Below are positions 8,313 to 18,889 of a DNA stretch of 64,000 bases, piece after piece. This DNA is from CAWCUU01 sp963798855 (GTDB lineage Bacteria > Gemmatimonadota > Gemmatimonadetes > Longimicrobiales > RSA9). The notes under the pieces were generated by a model. The model saw nothing but the letters and a program-made list of their open reading frames with translations, was not told the origin of the DNA and searched no databases. The translations under genes were made by a program, and so were the position numbers. Position 1 is the first letter of the stretch; the number at the start of each line of letters is the position of its first letter. The stretch spans positions 124,001-188,000 of the forward strand of contig CAWCUU010000002.1 of NCBI GenBank assembly GCA_963798855.1, written 5' to 3'.

Positions 8313-8402
8313 CCTCCTTCCGACAAAGGCACCCCGGCCGCGAGGCCGGTCCGCAAAGCCACGGGTCTCTCGACGACGAGACGGCCGGGTTACCGAAGAA
8401 GG
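8313..8402 (+). promoter_or_regulatory. Class I cyclic di-GMP riboswitch (GEMM-I)
   Basis: The sequence carries the whole GEMM-I core in order. CGACAAAGGCACC (8321-8333) leads into P2 (8334-8339 with 8344-8349) capped by a GCGA tetraloop. Then come CCGCAAAGCCACGGG (8351-8365), P3 (8365-8369 with 8378-8382), and GGCCGGGTTACCG (8383-8395). P1 is formed by the C/T-rich 8313-8320 and the GAAGAAGG of 8395-8402. The GNRA loop would dock into the P3 receptor. By alignment with Vc2 and with the cGAMP-binding Geobacter variant, the ligand-specifying position 20 is G, which predicts c-di-GMP and not cGAMP. It lies 46 bases upstream of the start codon at 8448. Confidence 0.9.
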
Positions 8403-8430
8403 GCACATCCGGTGTGCTACCGGTAACCCG
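8386..8430 (+). promoter_or_regulatory. Expression platform: alternative stem competing with the aptamer
   Basis: CGGGTTACCG (8386-8395), the 3' strand of the aptamer, is perfectly complementary to CGGTAACCCG (8421-8430). The intervening loop holds a small GCACA/TGTGC hairpin. The 10-bp stem would break the aptamer and ends four bases before the AAGGAG ribosome-binding site (8435-8440). Ligand binding and this stem are mutually exclusive. The direction of control cannot be decided from sequence. Confidence 0.65.
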
Positions 8431-8447
8431 TCGTAAGGAGAGAGACC

Positions 8448-9737
8448 ATGCGCTGGCGCAATGCAGCGGGCGTGAGCCTGCTGGCCGTTACACTTGCGGC
8501 CTGCAGCGACTCGCCGACCGCGAATCTCACCACCGCGACCACCCCCATCCAGCTCGGCGTGAGCAGCCTGTCGGGCGCGATCTTCACGACGAACGTCGCC
8601 TGCGACGGCACGAACGTGAACGCGTTCCCGAGCAAGGAGGACGTCTACCTGGACGGCGGCCCGGTCAAGGAAGGCTCCGCGGGCCTGCCCGACGGAGAGT
8701 ACTACGTGAAGGTCACCGAGCCGGACGGCGCGCTGCTCGGCACGAGCGTCGGCTCTGCGGACGATACCCCGGTCCAGGTCACCGGCGGCGAGTTTGTCGT
8801 CTGCTATCAGCTTTCCGCGATCCTGGTCAAGGCGAGCGACGGCACGCCGGGCTACGACACCAGCACGAACGGTGGCGGCGTCTACAAGGTGTGGGTCAGC
8901 ACGTCCAGCACGTTCGAGGAATCCGCGAGCAAGACGGACAACTTCAAGGTCGAGAGCGGGCTGACGGAGGAGGACCTCGCGTCGCTCGACATCATGAAGT
9001 TCTACGACGCGAACACGGACGGCCTGAAGGGTGACGACGCGACCGAGCCGTGGCTGACGGGCTGGAAGGTCAACGTGACCGACGGCGTGCTCAGCGACGA
9101 CGCGTTCACGCCCGTCCACCTCGAGCTGGCTCCCGGCGTCTACACCGTCGCCGAGTACATGCCGATCGAGTTGAACTGGATCCCGACCACGAGCGTCAGC
9201 TTCAGCGGGATCGACCTCGGCCCCGGCGACTCGGAGTCGGTCACGTTCGGAAACGTCTGCGTCGGCGAGGGCGGCGGGTTGACGAAGGGTTTCTGGACGA
9301 ACAGGAACGGCCAGGCCCTCATCGACGCGAGCGACCTCGACGCGCTCGTGGCGCTCCACCTCGTGGACTACTACGGCGACGCCTTCGACCCGGTAACGAA
9401 GGAGGAAGTGAAGGAGTGGCTGAAGAACGCCGAAGCGGTGAACATGGCCTACATGCTCTCCGCCCAGCTCGCCGCGATGGAGCTGAACGTACTGAACGGC
9501 TTCGTGGACGGGAGCGCGCTGATCTACGCCCCGAGTGCGAACAGCTCGAACGACGCAGGCTTCGCCTCGGTCTCCGACATCATCGCCGAGGCCGACGCGG
9601 AGCTCGAGCTGCATCCCACGACGTGGGCCGGCGACGCCTGGCGGGATTACCAGAAATCGCTGAAGGACGCGCTCGATGACGCGAACAACGACCTCACCTT
9701 CGTGCAGGCGCAACCGTGTGCCTACACGTTCGAGTGA
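8448..9737 (+). CDS. Secreted lipoprotein with SdrD_B-like domain, c-di-GMP riboswitch-controlled
   Basis: This is a 429-residue exported protein. The signal peptide (1-19) ends in a lipobox LAAC. Residues 30-165 are a beta-rich domain with PSKEDVYLDGGP. Residues 183-265 resemble the SdrD_B/Cna-B-like fold of surface proteins: KFYDANTDGLKGDD, then GWKVNVTDG, with TVAEYMP near its end. The last 150 residues (GLTKGFWTNRNGQALID onward) are helical and not recognised. An AAGGAG lies seven bases before the ATG. The c-di-GMP riboswitch in its leader and its own terminator make it a single-gene unit. A role in adhesion or matrix is inferred from this control, since c-di-GMP commonly governs surface attachment. 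Confidence 0.8.
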   Translation: MRWRNAAGVSLLAVTLAACSDSPTANLTTATTPIQLGVSSLSGAIFTTNVACDGTNVNAFPSKEDVYLDGGPVKEGSAGLPDGEYYVKVTEPDGALLGTSVGSADDTPVQVTGGEFVVCYQLSAILVKASDGTPGYDTSTNGGGVYKVWVSTSSTFEESASKTDNFKVESGLTEEDLASLDIMKFYDANTDGLKGDDATEPWLTGWKVNVTDGVLSDDAFTPVHLELAPGVYTVAEYMPIELNWIPTTSVSFSGIDLGPGDSESVTFGNVCVGEGGGLTKGFWTNRNGQALIDASDLDALVALHLVDYYGDAFDPVTKEEVKEWLKNAEAVNMAYMLSAQLAAMELNVLNGFVDGSALIYAPSANSSNDAGFASVSDIIAEADAELELHPTTWAGDAWRDYQKSLKDALDDANNDLTFVQAQPCAYTFE

Positions 9738-9795
9738 GCGTCGAAGGGATGTGCCCAGGGCGGACGCGGTCTCGCTGACGCGCCCGTGACGCACG

Positions 9796-9833
9796 AGCGG
9801 GGTGCCGGACGGACGGCACCCCGCTCTCTCTTT
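9796..9833 (+). terminator. Rho-independent terminator
   Basis: AGCGGGGTGCC (9796-9806) pairs perfectly with GGCACCCCGCT (9815-9825) over an 8-base loop and is followed by CTCTCTTT. It closes the riboswitch-controlled lipoprotein unit. Confidence 0.85.
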
Positions 9834-9994
9834 AGCGACTGCTAGGACCTGCCGAAAAGCGCATGCGTTCCTTGCGGCGCGGGGCCCGGTCCGGCAGATT
9901 TCAGGCTCCCCAACGCTACCCGGACATATCCACAGCACCGCAAACTCGATGCTGCCGGGCGGCGTTCGTCGTCTGACCCCCGGACGGGACGGCG

Positions 9995-12811
9995 ATGGAC
10001 GCAGGACGGCTTGACCCCGAGGGCGCCACGCCGCCCTCGGCCGCGGACGACCGGCGAGAAGCGGCTGCGCTCCGTCTGACGATCGAAATCGCGTCGGCGG
10101 AGGACGAGGTCGCGATCTGTCGCCGTGTGGTGGACGGGCTGCACGCAGCGCCGCTCTCCTTCCCTTCCCTGCGCCTCTACATCGCCGGAGCGGACGGCCC
10201 GGAGCCACGGCTGCGCGCCGAGGCCGGTCCGGCCGATGCGGGCAATGGCGTCCCCGCCCCGCTCCGCCTGCCACTCGAAGGTGGCGTGCACGGTGAGCTG
10301 GTCGCGGTGGCGCCGACTGACGCCGGCTTCTCCGCCGCGGAGCGGGAATTCCTCTCGGCGGCCGCGAAGCACGCGGGAGTCGCGATCGCGCGGGCGCGGC
10401 GGCTCGCGGCGGAGCAGCGCCGTGGTGACGAGCACGCGGCGCTGCTCGCGACGGTGGCGGACCTGTCCGGCGAGCTGGAGCTGTCGCGACTGCTGCAGGC
10501 GGTGCTGGCGCGCTCCGTGACGCTGCTGGGCGCCGCGGGCGGCGAGCTGGCCGTCTACGAGGAGGAGAACGCGGAGCTGGTCATCGCCGCGAACCACAAC
10601 ATGCTCGAGGACTCGCGCGGGACCCGGCTGGCGTACGGCGAGGGCGCGATGGGGCGCGTGGTCCAGACGGCCGAGATGATGATCATCCCGGACTACCAGA
10701 CGTGGGCCGGCCGCTCGGCGCAGTACGCGCGCATCGACGCGCGCGCGGTCGTGGTGGCGCCGCTGATGATCGGCAAGCGTCCGGTCGGCGCGATCAACGT
10801 CTGGCACGAGGACCCCGCCCTCGGGTTCGATCCCTCGGACCTGCGGCTGCTGAACCTGTTCGGCCAGCAGGCGGCGATCGCGATCGAGAACGCGCGGCTG
10901 TACGCGGTCGCGCAGCGCGACAAGCAGTATTTCGAGGCGGTTATGCGGACGAGCCCGGTCGCGATCGTCACGCTCGATCTCGACGAGAACATCGTGGCGG
11001 CGAACCCGGCGTTCGAGAAGCTGTTCGGCTATCCGCTGGACGAGGTGCTCGGTCACAACCTGGACGCGCTGATCACGACGCCGGAGCAGCGCGCGGAAGC
11101 GGTCGCCTACACGCAGCAGGCGCGTGACGGCGTGACGCACGGCATAACGAAGCGGCGTCGCAAGGATGGCTCGCTGCTGGACGTCGAGCTGCTGGCGGTG
11201 CGCGTGGTGGTGGACGGTGAGCGCGTGGCGTTGATGGCCCTCTACCACGACATCAGCGAGCTGGCGGAGGCACGGCGCGAGGCGGAGTCGGCGAACCAGG
11301 CGAAGAGCCAGTTCCTGGCGAGCATGAGCCATGAGCTGCGCACGCCGCTGAACGCGATCATCGGCTACAGCGAGATGCTGGCGGAGGAGTCCGCCGAGGC
11401 GGGGCAGGACGACTACGCGGCGGACCTGCAGAAGATCCGCTCGGCCGGCAAGCACCTGCTCGCGCTGATCAACGACATCCTGGATCTGTCCAAGATCGAG
11501 GCGGGCAAGACGGAGCTGTTCCTCGAGCGCTTCGACATCGCGGAGATGGCGCACGACGTCGCGACGACGGTGCAACCGCTGATCGAGCGCAACCGCAACC
11601 GGCTCGTCGTGAGATGTCCCGAGGGGATCGGCGCGATGCACGCCGATCTGACCAAGGTGAGGCAGTCGCTGCTGAACCTGCTGAGCAACGCGAGCAAATT
11701 CACGGAGGAAGGCGAGGTCCGGCTCGACGTGGAGCGGGAGCAGAGCGGCCACGGCGATGTGCTGGTCTTCCGCGTGCGCGACTCCGGCATTGGCATGACG
11801 CCGGATCAGATGGGGAAGCTGTTCGAAGCGTTCTCCCAGGCGGAGGCGTCCACGACCCGGCGCTACGGCGGCACCGGACTCGGCCTCGCGATCACCCGCC
11901 GCTTCTGCCGCATGATGGGCGGCGACGTCACCGTAGAGAGCGAGCCGGGCGTCGGCTCGACGTTCAGCATCCGACTTCCGTCGGATGTGGGCGAGCGCAT
12001 GGGCGGGGGCGATGTCGCACAACCGGCGGTCCCCGCGACGCGGCACGCCTCGGCGCCCGATCAGCCCGTCGTGCTCGTGATCGACGACGACGCGGCCGCG
12101 CGCGACCTCGTCGGGCGCTACCTCGCCGGCGCCGGGATCCATTCCGTCCCCGCGGCGGATGGCCCGAGTGGGATCCGCATCGCGCGGGAGATCCATCCGG
12201 CCGCGATCACGCTCGACGTGATGATGCCGGCAATGGATGGATGGTCCGTGCTCGCGGCGCTGAAGTCGGATCCGGAGCTCGCCGAGATCCCGGTCGTCAT
12301 GATCACGATCCTGGACGAGAAGCCGCTCGGCCTCGCGCTCGGCGCGGCCGACTATCTCACGAAGCCGGTGGAACGCGAGCGCGTCGTCGCCGTGCTCAAC
12401 CGCTTCGTGGCCGCGCGGGACGCCGGTCCGGTTCTGGTCATCGAGGACGACGACGCCACGCGCGCCCTGCTGCGCCGAGCGCTGGAGGCCGAGGGCTGCG
12501 ACGTCACCGACGCGGCGGACGGCAGGGCCGGCCTCGACCGCGTGGCGGAGCGCGCGCCCGCGCTGATCCTGCTCGACCTGATGATGCCGGGGATGGACGG
12601 CTTCGCATTTCTCGATGCGCTGCGCGCGCGAGGCGAGTGGCGCTCGATCCCGGTCGTCGTAGTCACGGCGAAGGACCTGACGGAGGAAGATCGACACAGG
12701 CTGAACGGCGGCGTGCAACGGGTCATCCAGAAGGACTCGCTCGACGGCCACGAGCTGATCGAGCGCCTGAGGGCGGTGCTCGGCCCGCGCGTCGAGGCCG
12801 CCGCGCCATGA
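9995..12811 (+). CDS. Hybrid histidine kinase HK1: GAF-GAF-PAS-HisKA-HATPase-REC-REC
   Basis: This 938-residue protein has no membrane segment, so it is a cytoplasmic sensor. It has a divergent GAF (about 24-145), a canonical GAF (165-305) with GEGAMGRVVQTAE and PQ/QQAAIAIENARL, a PAS (315-430), HisKA with His446 (MSHELRTPLNAIIGYSEML), HATPase_c (NLLSNASKF, DSGIGMT, GTGLGLAI), and two receivers (about 690-805 and 812-930) with intact Asp in TLDVMMP and LLDLMMP. It is the first of four tandem paralogues; its stop overlaps the ATG of the next in ATGA, implying one operon. No strong ribosome-binding site is visible at 9995. The ligands of these GAF domains are not predictable from sequence. Confidence 0.93.
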   Translation: MDAGRLDPEGATPPSAADDRREAAALRLTIEIASAEDEVAICRRVVDGLHAAPLSFPSLRLYIAGADGPEPRLRAEAGPADAGNGVPAPLRLPLEGGVHGELVAVAPTDAGFSAAEREFLSAAAKHAGVAIARARRLAAEQRRGDEHAALLATVADLSGELELSRLLQAVLARSVTLLGAAGGELAVYEEENAELVIAANHNMLEDSRGTRLAYGEGAMGRVVQTAEMMIIPDYQTWAGRSAQYARIDARAVVVAPLMIGKRPVGAINVWHEDPALGFDPSDLRLLNLFGQQAAIAIENARLYAVAQRDKQYFEAVMRTSPVAIVTLDLDENIVAANPAFEKLFGYPLDEVLGHNLDALITTPEQRAEAVAYTQQARDGVTHGITKRRRKDGSLLDVELLAVRVVVDGERVALMALYHDISELAEARREAESANQAKSQFLASMSHELRTPLNAIIGYSEMLAEESAEAGQDDYAADLQKIRSAGKHLLALINDILDLSKIEAGKTELFLERFDIAEMAHDVATTVQPLIERNRNRLVVRCPEGIGAMHADLTKVRQSLLNLLSNASKFTEEGEVRLDVEREQSGHGDVLVFRVRDSGIGMTPDQMGKLFEAFSQAEASTTRRYGGTGLGLAITRRFCRMMGGDVTVESEPGVGSTFSIRLPSDVGERMGGGDVAQPAVPATRHASAPDQPVVLVIDDDAAARDLVGRYLAGAGIHSVPAADGPSGIRIAREIHPAAITLDVMMPAMDGWSVLAALKSDPELAEIPVVMITILDEKPLGLALGAADYLTKPVERERVVAVLNRFVAARDAGPVLVIEDDDATRALLRRALEAEGCDVTDAADGRAGLDRVAERAPALILLDLMMPGMDGFAFLDALRARGEWRSIPVVVVTAKDLTEEDRHRLNGGVQRVIQKDSLDGHELIERLRAVLGPRVEAAAP

Positions 12812-15477
12812 GCGGGAACGGCGGGAACGGCCAGACGTCCCTCGAGCGGCGGCAGTCCGCCCTGCTCCGCCTGAGCACCCGCATCGCCGCGGCGCACGAC
12901 GAGACGGAGGTCTGCCGCAGCATCGTGGATGGGTTGCACGACGACGCGCTCGGATACGACTTCGTCGGGGTCTTTCTGGTCGACCCCGCGACCGGCGAGC
13001 GCATGCTGCGTGCGAACGTCGGCTGGCACGGACCGCAGCACGACTACCGGCTGCCGCCCGGCGAGGGCCTGAGCGAGCGGGCTCTGCTCGACGGGCGGCT
13101 GCACTACTCCGCGCGCGTGCGCGAGGAGCCGCGCTACGTGAGCGGCGCCGCGGGCGGCTCGGAGCTGGACATCCCGCTGATCATGGACGACCGGACGATC
13201 GGCGTGCTCGTCGTCGAGAGCGAGGATGAGGACGCCTTCGGCCAGGCGGATTTCGAGATCCTGACGGCCGCGGCGCAGCAGGCGAGCATCGCGATCGGGC
13301 GCGCGCGGCTCCTCGCCGCCGAGCGGCAGCGCGCGAACGAGCACAAGGCGCTGCTCGACACGCTCGGCGACCTGTCCGGCGAGCTCGAGCTGGAGAAGCT
13401 GCTGCAGGCGGTGCTGCGGCGCGCGGTGGCGCTGCTCGGCGTGACGGGCGGAGAGCTCGCGATCTACGACGAGGCGCAGCAGGAGCTGACGATCGTCGCG
13501 AGCCACAACATTGGCGGCGACTCCACCGGCACGCGCATGAGGCTCGGCGAGGGCGCGATGGGGCGGGTCGCGGTCACGCTCGAGCCGCTGATCATCCCGA
13601 ACTACCAGGAGTGGGTGGAGCGCTCGGATCAGTACGCCGAGACGACGGCTCGGGGCGTGATGGTCGTGCCGCTGCTGATCGGCCACCGCCTCGTCGGCAC
13701 GCTCGCGAGCGTGCACACGGAGGCGAACCGCACGTTCGGACCCGAAGACCTGCGCCTGTTGAACCTGTTCGCGCCGCAGGCGGCGATCGCGATCGAGAAC
13801 GCCCGGCTCTACACGGAGGAGCGACAGCGAGCGGACGAGCAGAAGGCGTTGCTCGACACCACAGCCGACCTGTCCGGCGAGCTGGAGCTCTCGAAGCTGC
13901 TGCAGCGGGTGCTGCGGCGGGCGGTCGCGCTGCTCGGGGTGACGGGCGGCGAGCTCGCGATCTACGACGAGCTGCACAAGGAGCTCACGATCGTGGCCAG
14001 CCACAACATTGGCGGCGACTCGACGGGCACCCGAATGAAGCTCGGCGAAGGTGCGATGGGGCGGGTCGCGGTGACGCACCAGCCGCTGATCATCCCGAAT
14101 TACCAGGAGTGGATCGAGCGCTCCGACCAGTACGCCGAGACGACAGCGCGCGGCGTGATGGTGGTCCCGTTGCTGATCGGCCATCGGCTCGTCGGCACGC
14201 TCGCGAGCGTGCACACGGAGGCGAACCGCACGTTCGGCCCGGAGGACCTGCGCCTGCTGAACCTTTTCGGGCCACAGGCGGCGATCGCGATCGAGAACGC
14301 CAGGCTCTATACCGAGGCGCAGCGGCAGGGGCAGTACTTCCGGACGGTGGTCGAGAACAGCCCGGTGGCGATCGTCACGCTCGACCTTCACGGCCGCATC
14401 GTCGCGCTCAACCCCGCGTTCGAGCGACTCTTCGGCTACGCTCCGTCCGAGGCGGTCGGGCGCGACCTGGACTCGCTGATCAACGTCGAGTCCACCCTCG
14501 AGGAAGCCCGTCGCTACACGGAGGACGCGGCCACCGGAAGGGCGGCACACGGCATCGGCAAGCGACGCCGCAGGGACGGCTCCTTCCTGGACGTCGAGCT
14601 CGCCGGCGTGCCCGTGGACGTCGCCGGCGAGCGGGTCGGCATCGTCGCCCTCTACCACGACGTGACCGAGCTGCTCGAGGCGCGCGAGCAGGCGGAAGGG
14701 GCGAACCGCGCGAAGAGCCAGTTCCTGGCGAACATGAGCCACGAGCTGCGCACGCCGCTGAACGCCATCATCGGCTACAGCGAGATGCTGCAGGAGGAGG
14801 CGGGTGAGACGGGACGGGAGGACTTCGTGCCGGACCTGCAGAAGATCCACGCCTCCGGGCGTCACCTGCTCGCGCTGATCAACGACATCCTGGACCTGTC
14901 GAAGATCGAGGCGGGACGGACGGAGCTCTACGTCGAGCAGTTCGACCTGCAGCAGCTGATCGAGGAGGTGGCGGACACGGTGAACCCGCTGGTCGCCCGA
15001 AACGAGAACCGGCTCGAGCTCGATCTGCAGCCGATGGGCACGATCAACAGCGACCTGACCAAGATCCGGCAGATCCTGCTCAACCTGCTCAGCAACGCGA
15101 GCAAGTTCACGGACCGGGGCAGGATCCGGCTCTCGGCGCGACGCACCGCGGAGCCCGACGGGCCCGAATGGATCGAGATCGACATCGAGGACTCCGGTAT
15201 CGGCATGACGCAGGAGCAGATGGGTCGCCTCTTCGAGGCATTCTCTCAGGCCGAGGCGTCCACCACGCGCCGCTTCGGCGGCACCGGTCTCGGTCTCGCC
15301 CTGAGCCGCCGGTTCTGCCGCATGATGGGGGGCGACATCACGGTCACGAGCAAGCCGGGCGTCGGCTCGACGTTCACGGTCCGCGTCCCGGCCAACGTCG
15401 CCGCGGCGCTGAAGGCCGGCGCCACAGACGCGCCCGCCACTCCACAGGCCGTTCGCGCGTTGAGGGTGCGGTCGTGA
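12808..15477 (+). CDS. Histidine kinase HK2: GAF-GAF-GAF-PAS-HisKA-HATPase, no receiver
   Basis: The protein has 889 residues from the ATG at 12808, which overlaps the HK1 stop. It has three GAF domains (about 20-165, 195-335 and 360-500); GAF2 and GAF3 are almost identical to each other (GGELAIYDE, SHNIGGDSTGTRM, PLLIGHRLVGTLASVHTEA). PAS (510-625), HisKA with His645 and HATPase_c (GTGLGLALSRRF) follow. Unlike its three paralogues it ends after the kinase core, with about 25 Ala-rich residues, and has no receiver. It would therefore pass phosphate to a receiver on another protein, such as a paralogue or the stand-alone regulator at 22811. Its stop overlaps the GTG of HK3 in GTGA. Confidence 0.92.
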   Translation: MSGNGGNGQTSLERRQSALLRLSTRIAAAHDETEVCRSIVDGLHDDALGYDFVGVFLVDPATGERMLRANVGWHGPQHDYRLPPGEGLSERALLDGRLHYSARVREEPRYVSGAAGGSELDIPLIMDDRTIGVLVVESEDEDAFGQADFEILTAAAQQASIAIGRARLLAAERQRANEHKALLDTLGDLSGELELEKLLQAVLRRAVALLGVTGGELAIYDEAQQELTIVASHNIGGDSTGTRMRLGEGAMGRVAVTLEPLIIPNYQEWVERSDQYAETTARGVMVVPLLIGHRLVGTLASVHTEANRTFGPEDLRLLNLFAPQAAIAIENARLYTEERQRADEQKALLDTTADLSGELELSKLLQRVLRRAVALLGVTGGELAIYDELHKELTIVASHNIGGDSTGTRMKLGEGAMGRVAVTHQPLIIPNYQEWIERSDQYAETTARGVMVVPLLIGHRLVGTLASVHTEANRTFGPEDLRLLNLFGPQAAIAIENARLYTEAQRQGQYFRTVVENSPVAIVTLDLHGRIVALNPAFERLFGYAPSEAVGRDLDSLINVESTLEEARRYTEDAATGRAAHGIGKRRRRDGSFLDVELAGVPVDVAGERVGIVALYHDVTELLEAREQAEGANRAKSQFLANMSHELRTPLNAIIGYSEMLQEEAGETGREDFVPDLQKIHASGRHLLALINDILDLSKIEAGRTELYVEQFDLQQLIEEVADTVNPLVARNENRLELDLQPMGTINSDLTKIRQILLNLLSNASKFTDRGRIRLSARRTAEPDGPEWIEIDIEDSGIGMTQEQMGRLFEAFSQAEASTTRRFGGTGLGLALSRRFCRMMGGDITVTSKPGVGSTFTVRVPANVAAALKAGATDAPATPQAVRALRVRS

Positions 15478-18400
15478 GCGCCCGCCCTGAGCTCCACGCA
15501 GGGCCTGAAGCCGCCGCCCGCCGGCAGTCGGCGCTGCTGCGGCTCAGCACGCAGATCGCGGCCGCGCACGACGAGGACGCGGTCTGCCGCAGCGTCGTGG
15601 ACGGCCTGCACGACGATGCGCTCGGCTACGATTTCATCGGGGTCTTCCTGCTCGACACCACGACCGGCGAGCGCGTGCTGCGCGCCAGCGTCGGCTGGCA
15701 CGGTGGCGAGGACTTCCGGCTCCCGGTGGGCCAGGGTTTGAGCGAGCGGGCGGTGCTCGACGGAAAGCTGCACTACTCGCCACGGGTGCGGCAGGAGCCT
15801 CTCTACGTCAGCGGTGCGGCCGGCGGCTGCGAGCTGGATCTGCCGATCTCGGTGGACGATCGCGTGATCGGCGTGATCGTCGTCGAGAGCACGGAAGAGG
15901 ACGCGTTCGGCCATCACGACTTCGAGATCCTGACCGCGGCAGCGCAGCAGGCCGGGATCGCGATCGGACGGGCTCGGCTGCTGGAGGCGGAGCGGCGGCG
16001 CGCCGATGAGCAGCGCGCGCTGCTCGAGACGCTGTCCGATCTGTCCGGAGAGCTCGAGCTCGAGAAGCTGCTGCAGTCGCTCCTCGAGCGGGCGGTGCGT
16101 CTGCTCGGCGCGACGGGCGGCGAGCTGGCGATCTTCGACGAGGCCAGCCAGGAGCTGGTCATCGTCGCCAGCCACGAGATGGGGACCGACGCGGTCGGCA
16201 CCCGCATGGCGCTCGGCGAGGGTGCGATGGGCAACGTCGCGCTCACGAACGAGCCGCTCCTCATCCCGCACTACCAGGAGTGGGCGAGCCGCTCGGCGAA
16301 GTACACGCAGAGCACCGTGCAATCCGTGATGGCGGCGCCGCTGCTGATCGGGCAGCGGCTGGTCGGCGCGATCGCGATGGTGCACGCGGCGCCGGGGCAC
16401 GCGTTCGCGGCGCAGGACCAACGGCTGCTGCAGCTCTTCGCGCCACAGGCCGCGATCGCGATCGAGAACGCGCGCCTGTTCACGGCGGAGCACCGCCGGG
16501 CGGACGAGCAGCGCGCGCTGCTCGACACGATGCGGGACCTCGCCTCCGAGCTGGAGCTGGAGAAGGTACTGCAGCACGTGCTCGACCGGGCCGTGACGCT
16601 GCTCGGCGTGACGGGCGGCGAGCTGGCGATCCACGAGGAGGCGACGAACGAGCTCGTGATCGTCGCGAGCCACGACATGGGGACGGATGCGGTGGGCTCG
16701 CGCATGCAGATGGGCGAGGGCGCGATGGGGCACGTCGCGCTGAACCACCGCTCGCTCATCATCCCGCGCTACCAGGAGTGGGCCGGCCGCTCGCAGAGCT
16801 ACGGCCAGAGCACCGTGCAGGCCGTGATGGCGACCCCGCTGCTGATCGGCGACCGCCTCGTCGGCGCGATCGCGAGCGTGCACTCGGACCCGACGCGCGT
16901 CTTCGGCACCGAGGACCTGCGGCTGCTCGAGCTGTTCGCGCCGCAGGCCGCCATCGCGATCGAGAACGCGCGCCTCTTTACCGCCGCGCGCAAGCAGAAG
17001 CAGTTCTTCGAGGACCTGGTGCTGAACAACCCGGTCGCGATCGTGACGCTGGACCTCGACTTCAACATCACGTCGTGCAACCCGGCGTTCGAGAAGCTGT
17101 TCGGTTGGTCCGAGCCGGAGGTGATCGGTCGCAACCTGGACGAGTTGATCAACACGGAGCAGTCGCTCGCCGAGGCGGCGGCGTACACCGAGCTGGCGCA
17201 TCAGGGCGTGGTCGCGACGGGGATCGGGCAGCGGCGGCGCAAGGATGGCTCGCTCGTCGACGTCGAGCTGGCCGGAGTTTCGGTGATGGTGGACGGCAAG
17301 CGCGTCGGCATCATGGGGCTGTACCACGACATCACCGAGCTGCTCAAGGCGCGCGAGCAGGCGGAGGGCGCGAACCGCGCGAAGAGCCAGTTCCTGGCCA
17401 GCATGAGCCACGAGCTGCGCACGCCGCTGAACGCGATCATCGGCTACAGCGAGATGCTCCAGGAGGAGACCGCCGAGGCGGGGCACACGGAGTACGTCCC
17501 GGACCTCGAGAAGATCGGCTCCGCGGGGAAGCACCTGCTCGCGCTGATCAACGGGATCCTGGACCTGTCGAAGATCGAGGCGGGCAAGACCGAGCTGTAC
17601 CTCGAGACGTTCGACCTCGCGAAGGTGCTGGAGGAGGTCGGCGCCACGATCGCGCCGCTGATCGTGAAGAACGCGAACACGCTCGAGAGCGACATCGGCG
17701 ATGTCGGCGTCGTGCACGCGGACCTGACGAAGGTCAGGCAGGTGCTGCTGAACCTGCTCAGCAACGCGTGCAAGTTCACGGAGCACGGCGTCGTGCGACT
17801 CGCGGCCCGGCGCGGCGAGGACGCCGACGGCACCGACTGGGTCGAGATGTCCGTCAGCGACTCCGGCATCGGCATGACGCCGGAGCAGATGGGCCGCCTC
17901 TTCGAGGCCTTCTCGCAGGCCGAAGCCTCGACCACGCGGCGCTACGGTGGGACGGGGCTGGGGCTCGCGATCAGCCGCCGCTTCTGTCGCATGATGGGCG
18001 GCGACGTCACGGTCACCAGCGAGGCCGGCGTCGGCTCGACGTTCACCGTGCGGCTGCCGGCGCAGGTCCGCGTGGCGTCGAAGCCGGCCGCGAGCCCCGA
18101 TGTCTCCGAGGGCGCGGGCTCCGGGGCCGCGGGCACGCTGCTCGTGATCGACGATGACGCCGAGGTCCACGCGCTGCTGCGTCACTGGCTCGGCCGCGAG
18201 GGCTACCGGGTGGAAGGGGCCGCGGACGGGACGTCAGGCCTCGAGCGGGCGCGGGAGCTGCGGCCGGACGCGATCATCCTCGACCTGCTGATGCCCGGGG
18301 TGGACGGCTGGGCGGTGCTGCGCGAGCTGCGCTCGGACCCGGAGCTCGGTGGCACCCCGGTCATCATCCTGTCCATGCTCGACGACCGAAATCTCGGCTT

Positions 18401-18889
18401 CGCGCTCGGCGCGTCCGAGTACCTGAACAAGCCGGTGGACGCCGCGCGCCTCGTGGACGCGCTGCGCCGCCACTGCACGGACCGCGAGAGGCCCGTGCTC
18501 GTCGTCGAGGACGATCCCGTGTCGCGCGCGCTGCTGCGACGGATCATGCAGCAGGAGGGCTGGAGCGTGCTGGAGGCGGAGAACGGCCGCGTCGCGCTGG
18601 AGCGGGTGGCAGCCACGCGGCCGCAGCTCGTGCTGCTCGACCTGATGATGCCGGAGATGGACGGCTTCGAGGTCGCCGCACGGCTGCGCTCGGACGCGCG
18701 TTGGCGCGACATCCCGATCGTCGTCGTGACGGCGCGCGACCTGACGGTCGAGGAGCGGGCGCGGCTGGCCGGCACGGTGGAGAGCGTGCTGCAGAAGGGC
18801 GCCTACGGCCGCGAGGATCTGCTGGCCGAGGTACGACAGGCGGTCGCGATCGCGGGCGCCCAGCATGGCCACGTTCCCGTGGCGGAGGC

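Noticed and set aside
9834..9870. AGCGACTGCTAGGACCTGC as another end of the MITE-like element
   Set aside because: It shares only broken stretches with the 22-bp end at 46572 and has no inverted partner nearby.
9842..18185. Long minus-strand open frames (over 800 codons each) opposite the kinase genes
   Set aside because: They are compositional shadows that repeat because the kinases repeat. They have no ribosome-binding sites and no recognisable motifs.
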